A DNA stretch of 64,000 nt from Maratus speciosus (Eukaryota; Arthropoda; Arachnida; Araneae; Salticidae): NCBI GenBank assembly GCA_963932465.1, contig OZ010799.1, forward strand, positions 158,034,761-158,098,760, written 5' to 3'. How positions within the stretch are numbered: the stretch's first letter is position 1; each line of letters opens with the position of its first letter. The translations under genes were made by a program, and so were the position numbers. The notes beneath the pieces are model-generated. The model searched no databases. It was not told where the DNA came from and worked only from the letters and a program-made list of their open reading frames with translations. Shown piece by piece: positions 57,972 through 64,000 of this stretch.

Positions 57972-58178
57972 CACCTTGAGGGGCAAGTAATTGTGTTTCT
58001 GTAATGTCGAATTCACACAGGAACCTTAAAAAAATTATTGCAAAATAAGGAAAAGCAATTTTGCGACCTTTTTTCCGCCATAAGTTAGAAAGGTAAAATT
58101 TAATAAATTTTTTCTGGTGCAAATCTTTATTAATCGTAGGTGGGATAAAATATATCCCACCGCCCCTCAAGGGGTTAA
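57968..58178 (-). mobile_element. TTAA MITE, right half of the palindrome
   Basis: This is a near-identical 211-bp copy in reverse orientation. It begins TTAACACCTTGAGGGGCAAG and ends GGTGGGATA..CCGCCCCTCAAGGGGTTAA. Together the two copies form a 418-bp inverted repeat centred on the shared TTAA. The minus-strand frame at 57910-58206 is a shadow of this palindrome. Confidence 0.9.
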
Positions 58179-58498
58179 CTAAAAGAGCACTCCACCCCCA
58201 CCCCAAAAAAGAAATAAAGATAAAAGGAAAATAAATATGTTACATTTAGCAGCTTCCTATATTAGGTATTTGCATAAACTGTACGTTCTGTGATGTTCTG
58301 GGTGTCATAATTAAATGACCCTACTTTAAAGCTGTTTACAGTCGAAACTATTGGTCAGAAAGTTGTGAAATTTTGTCAAAGACATAATGAAGAATGGGAA
58401 TTTGCCTAAGCGAAAAAAAATGAGTTCAAAATTTCGCCACCAAATGTTGTTTTTAATGAATTACACATTTAACACAAATTTACGACAGTTTACATATT

Positions 58499-59560
58499 TT
58501 ATTGCAACAAAACATGTTCAACATGACGGCCATTATTTTCAGATACCATCTGGAATCGTAAAATAGCATGTTCCGCAGTTGACCACAGTGTGTTCTGGGA
58601 AATGCTAAGACCATGTCGTGAAATGCTGTCTTTAAGATCTGATAAAGTTCTTGGATTATGATGACGTACTAAATGTTTCAAATGCCCCCAAAGCCAAAAG
58701 TTACATGGACTGAGGTCTGGAGATCTGGGAGGCCATAGATTACGAAAGTGGCGGCTGATGATACGTTTTCTGGGATGTGATTCTTAAGGACATCGTTAAA
58801 AGTGTGACTAAAGTGTGGAGAAGCTCCATTTCGCATAAAAATTGTACGCGAAAGGCACTGGCGTGCTTGCAGATCCGGAGAAATTTTATTTTCTAACAAG
58901 GATGCATATCGCTGTTCGGTGATTGAGCATGTTACAGAACCTCTAGCAGTTAACACTTTCGAAAGCGGTGTCCTTAAAAAAAGACACCTAATTTTAATTC
59001 CAAAACTGACAAACGGCACCAAGAATATTTAATTAAAATTTTCCTTTTATAACTTACGTGAAAATAAGTAAATTCGCATTTTCTAATAACTTCGTTTATA
59101 AATTCTGGTGTCAGTCGATTATTTCACCAGTTTATAAACAGAATTACCCCACGCCGGAAAGGGTTAATTCCTCGAAGAAATATGAGCCTAGAATAAAAGA
59201 TGCATAAAACCTATACCACACTATCACATTTGGTGAATGCTACAGAACATGAAAGTCTGAACGCGGATTTTCTGGTTCCGAAATTCGGCAGTTGTGAGTA
59301 TTTACTAAACCGTCCAAATGACAATGCCCTTCGTCTGTCGAGGGGATATTCCAAGGCCATTCTGAATCAACCTCAAAGCGAGCAAGAAACTGAAGTGAGA
59401 ACCAGTGTCGAGTCTCGAAATCATGTGGAAGCAACTCCTGCACAAGTTGAAGCTTGTACGGAAAATTCCCATGTTAAAACATGGTTTATCGAATTTAAAA
59501 TGAAGGGTGTCAAAAGAGAAGGACAAATTGTAGAAAAACATCAACCGTTAAAACGCTAAT
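58499..59560 (-). pseudogene. Mariner-like transposase, split by a MITE
   Basis: On the minus strand, with frame changes, blocks of a mariner/Tc1-like transposase run in order: FPYKLQLVQELLPHD (near 59460), FLARFEVDSEW, STDEGHCHLDG (first catalytic D, near 59350) and VNTHNCRI. GSYFFEE follows (about 59170-59190), then, past the MITE, SVTCSITEQRYASLLE, FMRNGASPHF (the second catalytic D is replaced by N), PDL and FWLWGHLKHLVRHHNPRTL, and VSENNGRHVEHVLLQ at the C-terminus (58499). The family, with its conserved ENNGxHxEHVL end, is abundant in spiders and ants. Frameshifts near 58680, the lost aspartate and the 218-bp insertion make it dead. Its terminal repeats were not located. Confidence 0.85.
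58950..59167. mobile_element. TTAA MITE inside the mariner-like gene
   Basis: The ends are TTAACACTTTCGAAAGCGGT and, from the right, TTAACCCTTTCCGGCGTGGG. It separates the YFFEE block from the TARGSVTCSITE block of the transposase, so it landed in the gene. Confidence 0.8.
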
Positions 59561-59868
59561 TATGATTTTAACAAGGGTAAGATGTTGCAACGATATAGCT
59601 TCCAACTTTTAAGCTGTTTCTTTAACTCTAAAAAGTAGAACTCTTTATTTTATTTAATGGAAGAATGTATGTATCTATGTGCACTACCTAGTTACGGAGC
59701 AACTTAGCGTCCAATATAGAGGAAGTTCCACTTGCAAAGGCATTAGACAACCATAAAAATAAATGTTAAGTAAATAATTTGTTTTTTTTTTCATGTTGTT
59801 AAACCACATGAAAGAAAAAGAGATTAGAGATTTTGAAGAAAAAATAGAAATAAAGTATATTAAGATAC

Positions 59869-60081
59869 TTAACCCCTTAATTCTCTCTCCCGTCATATTC
59901 TCGGGCCGTGTCTTTTACTCAAATTGTTTGATTCCCACCAGTTTTATAAAATAGTGAAATTGGCTATACTTAAGTATAGTCCTGTCATTAAATAAGGTGA
60001 ATATTTCTTTTTCATAAAAGTGGTGCCAATAAGCAATTTGAATTTTTCAACCGTAATTTAATTCGAGCGTTAAGGGTTTAA
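59869..60081. mobile_element. TTAA MITE, 213 bp
   Basis: The ends are TTAACCCCTTAATTCTCTC and, from the right, TTAAACCCTTAACGCTC. It is the uninterrupted relative of 29339-29760. The interior has TTTGATTCCCACCAG and GGTGAATATTTCTT. Confidence 0.8.
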
Positions 60082-60310
60082 AGTTTAACAATATAAAAAG
60101 AGAAATAATAAAGTTAAAAAAAAGATAAAAATTTCCATTAATTTCAAATAAAGAACAGACGAAATACTGTTGAGGATCTGACCCATCTGAAGAAAAAATA
60201 AACAAGACTTATTTCAGAGACAATGCATTTAAGTTTAAGAAATGGAAAAACACTAAACAGAATATTAACTTTTTTTTCTAATTAAACAAGGACAAAACGA
60301 CTGAGAAAGT

Positions 60311-60919
60311 TTAACACGTTCACGCTGGCGTGCATCACCAGTGGGTCACGCTTGACTGCCACATCAGGCGGCGTGCATCACCGGTGGGTCACACTCGACT
60401 GTTCCATAGAAGATGTGCACTACATGTGGGTCACACTCGGCTATGCTATAGACGGCATGCACTACAGGTGGGTCTCACTTGAATATTCGAAAATTCAGTA
60501 ATAAAAGCAATTCATTGTTATAAACCTAGTACATTAACGACGGGAAACGAGAATTCCCGTTTTCATTCAAAAAATATCATCGACTAAGGGCGTGGCTTCT
60601 AACTTACAGAAATGCATTTATATCATGTTGTCCGTAATTCTTTAGAATGTAAGACATTTTATATTAAATTTGTACACATGTAGTCAATAAAATCATGTCT
60701 CTAAGTAATTATCTTACTCCTTACGAACTTTCGGACATTCACAATCAACTTTGCTTGTTATATTCGAGTTCAATATTCAATAAATACGATAGGGGCGGGT
60801 CATTACATACAGTGCCTGAATAAGCGAGAGTACTGCGCCGCCAGATGAAGCGAAATATGAATTCGAGCGCCGTCTCACAACTAAAAACATGAATATCGGC
60901 GCCGTCATGAATGTGTTAA
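60311..60919. mobile_element. TTAA element with internal tandem repeat
   Basis: The ends are TTAACACGTTCACGCTGGCG and, from the right, TTAACACATTCATGACGGCG. At about 60325-60480 four units of 50-55 bp occur, each with GTGCATCACCxGTGGGTCAC or GTGCACTACAxGTGGGTCxC and a CTCGACTGTxxCATAG block. The element has higher GC in this part. No gene is seen. Confidence 0.75.
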
Positions 60920-60959
60920 ATATAGTTGAAGAGTGAGGGAGTCTAAGTCTCAGTTATCA

Positions 60960-61580
60960 ATTAAAAGTGCATATTTATGGCGTTTATGATTAGCGAGATC
61001 TGAGACCTCATAATCTGGTATTCTGTGAGTATTTGATTGGGAATACTGTAAATAGCTTTCTAGAAATTTTTGGATAAGTGACTGATTCCTTTTTTGAGTG
61101 AGATAGTACGACGATCTCTATGGATGGTTGTGTTTTTTAGATAGCGATGGCCGTTTCTGATAATTTGAAGCTTTTATTATGCGCTCTATATAAGAAGCTC
61201 ATTTTGGTTTTATTTGATGAGTCCCAGATTGGACGGACATAGGTAAATACAGATCTGATGCATGCATCATAGAGAAGTAGTTTATTTTAAATGGATAGAT
61301 TGTTACTTTTAAGTAGAGGTGATAGAGATTTAGAGATGCCGGCGACTTTACCTCTGACATTAATGAAATGTTTGCTCCTGTTAGTCTCCCCTCAAGGGTA
61401 ACCCGCAGATATTTAGCACGGCTAGATCATGTCATAGTGGTGTTAATACGATTAGGATAATTGCTTTATAGACGTAAATAGCACAATGTTTTGTTCATTA
61501 AGTTTAACACGCCATTGGGTACACCAGCTAATGAAGTCGTCTATGTCTTTTTGAAGAATTTTGCATAATGTGTATTATTT
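60960..61580 (-). pseudogene. Jockey-like non-LTR RT, C-terminal fragment
   Basis: Minus-strand translation with several frame breaks gives LQKDIDDFISWCTQWRVKLNE (61520-61580 region), then the end of the RT palm, PLLKSNNLSI, KLLLYDACIRSVFTYVRPIW (near 61230) and a decayed C-terminus. The order DIxxFxxWCxxWR, NxxKT-like block, LLYxACIRxxxTYxxPxW is that of jockey/CR1-type elements. The YxDD box and everything upstream are missing, as in 5'-truncated copies. The 3' end of the element was not fixed. Confidence 0.75.
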
Positions 61581-62296
61581 TAGGTACTTACACGTTCCGA
61601 CAGTTAAAAAACATATACCATTAAATTTCTGAGGTATGAAAAATGCGTAAAAATTCCCAGGCGTGCAAAGATACACACACTTAAGTATTTTTTAAATATG
61701 CATGTTAATATTTGTAAATACTAAAAAGTTTTCCTATGCCCAGTGCTGCCAGTCCACTACTTCTTTAAAAATTCAAATTGCGTGATTGATACTAACTAGG
61801 TTTTTGAAGTAGAAATTTCTACCTTATTTAATGATAGGTTAAATAAGTGGAAAATAAAGTGAACATTACGATTTTAGAATTATGGCAGCAATTAAGCTAT
61901 ACGAATTTCTAAAAAGTAGCGAACTGACAACACTGCCTGTGACATGCGGCTAGTACTGAAATACCTATTTACGAAAAAAAAAAACTTTTTATACCCCTTT
62001 GCGGGTTTACGAAAATCCATATAAAGGAACAGGCCAAATATCAAAGACTATTCAAGGCTGTATCCGAGCAAATTACCATAAAAAATCGAGCAATAATGCA
62101 TGGGTACAAAAAATGTGCAATGCACTAAAAAGGAAGAACTTATTCCTCTACGCTTACATCATGTGTAAAATGATTCTTAGATTTCTTTGTTAAAAACTGT
62201 GATTTTCTTTGTTTCTTTTTATTCATGATTAATTTGCGCCTTGTATTTATTTTTTTTACCGTTCTATCAAAAGTTAAAACTTTAAATAATTGTGTA
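61581..62296. other. Interval without recognised features
   Basis: This is AT-rich DNA. The 64-codon plus-strand frame at 61999-62193 has no known domain and no supporting context. Nothing else can be supported here. Confidence 0.5.
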
Positions 62297-62481
62297 CAGT
62301 AGCATGTCTTTACAACGAATGTCGCTTTACCGAATAATACAGTTTAACGAATATCATTTGGATTGTTAAGAAAAGATCCTATTATTCAATTTTATTATAA
62401 AAATATTATCGTTAGCGAATTTTCCAGTATAGCGAATTGAATCACTGCTCCCAAGAAATTTATTTTAACGAGATTTTACTG
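62297..62481. mobile_element. pogo-like MITE, 185 bp
   Basis: The ends are CAGTAGCATGTCTTTACAAC and, from the right, CAGTAAAATCTCGTTAAAAT, with TA on both sides (62295-62296, 62482-62483). Internal TTTAACGAAT and TATAGCGAATT blocks resemble the pogo-type ends at 24992-26123. Confidence 0.7.
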
Positions 62482-62483
62482 TA

Positions 62484-64000
62484 TTTCTATAACATAGTTC
62501 AATTGTAGAAAATTATACATATATATTATACAAAACGAATATAATCGTGTACAAAAATAAAATATATTTTTTAAAATTTTTATCGTTTCTAAATAATTCT
62601 ACTAACGATATAAACGTAAACTTTAAGCGAGATATTAAAATAAAGTCAAAATTGCTATTACCACGATTCTCCGCATTGTTCTAGTATAATACAGATTTTG
62701 GTGAAAAATGATAAAGCATAAAAAATTTCATTTCAATTTAGCATTTCATTTCACGAAGCAACAGCTACATACTCGTACAAACAGTTTTAACACGGAATTA
62801 ATTTCACTATTCCGCCTAAACATATGAAAAGCTTTTGAAAGATTGTATCCGATACTTCATGATCAAACTCAAAATAGATTAACATTAAATTAAGCTATCC
62901 AGTTAAATAACAACGTTATGGTTTTGAATAATAAACAGAAGGCTTTAGTATTTATTCGATAAAACAGTGAAAGAGGAGCGAGAAAGGAATATTTTGTTAG
63001 CTGCATTATTAATGCTGTACGTGTTTCACTAGACTATATAAATGTTTCTCTGAAGCATCGCAATCTGAATTACAGATTTGTTGTAAAGTTTTTGAAATTA
63101 CACGTGGAATTGTGGAGATAAAATTATTTCTCGGCATCGGATTTATTTAACAATTGTACAGAAATAATTTTAATTTCACCAAAATGTTTTTTTAGTCCTT
63201 TCAGAAGGAAAGTATTTCTATTGCTAAATTGTTGGCAGGCACCAGAATTTATGAAAAAAATGTACTTGAAAGAAAGCAAAGCTTTTCTTCGCATAAATTG
63301 ACCCCTTAACCTGCAACAACGTGTGAGACTCGTGGTCTTGTATTTGGGCCAAAACTGGTTATCAACTGGTTTATTAAAACTGGTAACCTGGCCCGTAGTC
63401 AATGATCGAGGCAAATGTAAATTTTTATAGTAAATATTGTCTTTTTTAAGCGTCGAAATCTCATGGCTAAACAAGGCGAAAATCTCAATTAAATTTTAGT
63501 GGTAGCTCTGGATTTGTCAAACCGTGGAATGGCTTGAAGGCTGCGCGTACTGTTTACGTTTTGGACCCAGGATGTTGAAATATAAATCACAGGTTAAGGA
63601 ATTAAGAAAGCATAATTGTATTCAAGAATCCTTGTACCATTAAGGTATTTCAGTATTAAAATTAAATGGAATTAATAATAGTTCTGTAAAAGTTAAATTT
63701 TGATCATTAAGCATGTTAAATGTATGATGTCCCTTAACATTTTGAAGGGCGATGAAATATTATTTACATAGGAGCCGAATTCACAGGGACGGTGGAGATA
63801 ATTAGGCATACTTCAACCACTATTTTTCAAAAATTTTAATACTTCAGTAAATAAATAAATAGAAATGCTTAATTCATCTTTAAAAGTTAAACTTAAACTT
63901 ACACTATGTGCAAAATTAATTAAAAGATGACACAGTATTTAAAAAAAATGTTAAATTATTTTAATACCTTAGTACTTTCAACTATAAAAACATAGTCTTC
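62484..64000. other. Interval without recognised genes
   Basis: The 116-codon minus-strand frame at 63124-63474 has no recognisable domain. A partial MITE-like end (TTAACATTTTGAAGGGCGAT) lies near 63736. The rest is AT-rich with nothing I can name. Confidence 0.45.

Noticed and set aside
57910..58206. 98-codon minus-strand frame
   Set aside because: It lies across the right half of the MITE palindrome and is mirrored by the left half. It is a repeat translation.
59200..59559. 119-codon plus-strand frame
   Set aside because: The other strand of the same DNA carries clear mariner-like transposase blocks (TDEGHCHLDG, VNTHNCRI), so this frame is its shadow.
63124..63474. 116-codon minus-strand frame as a gene
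   Set aside because: It has no domain, no codon or compositional contrast and no conserved neighbour. It is AT-rich sequence with a chance open frame.

Overview
The window is AT-rich eukaryotic DNA with no recognisable host gene. It is almost entirely repeats: broken retrotransposons, DNA transposons, many short TTAA-flanked inverted-repeat elements (MITEs), foldback elements and a tandem satellite. The mix of families (an R1-like non-LTR element with RNase H, a Ty3/gypsy element, spider-type mariner and hAT-like transposases, pogo-like and Helentron-like repeats) suggests an arthropod, most likely a chelicerate such as a spider. That assignment is inference; no single-copy gene confirms it. 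The texture is that of heterochromatin or a TE graveyard.

Layout. 1-966: copy A of a dispersed repeat whose inverted partner lies at 55893-56930. 967-5580: small inverted, direct and MITE repeats. About 5580-42055: remnants of a tandem satellite with a monomer of about 830-850 bp, diverged at its left edge and broken by insertions. The largest insertion (9469-21807) is a Helentron-like (HINE/DINE-type) element. It holds an 8-kb repeat element (9637-17642), which itself contains a 150-bp satellite and foldback DNA, and an oppositely oriented second copy of the same Helentron-like family (19220-21390). Other insertions in the satellite are a pogo-type element (24992-26123) with the C-terminus of its transposase, several TTAA MITEs, a pogo-like MITE (30533-31303), a hAT-like element (31425-32246), a Ty3/gypsy retrotransposon (32747-38413) and a 1.4-kb element (39744-41142).

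44402-52855 is a hAT-like DNA transposon with 8-bp target duplications (ATGCTCAC). Its minus-strand transposase gene is split by an R1-like non-LTR retrotransposon (48000-52040) with a 19-bp target duplication. 53-64 kb carries more TTAA MITEs, a head-to-head MITE palindrome (57761-58178), a mariner-like transposase pseudogene (58499-59560) split by a MITE, a tandem-repeat-bearing TTAA element and a jockey-like reverse-transcriptase fragment (60960-61580).

How the parts work together: they do so only as layers of insertion. Target duplications and interrupted repeats let the order be read. Satellite and hAT DNA are oldest, MITEs and non-LTR DNA later, and the gypsy element (LTRs differing at 6 of 295 positions) is among the youngest. 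Every coding element seen is broken by frameshifts, stops or deletion, so none is predicted to be autonomous as the sequence stands.
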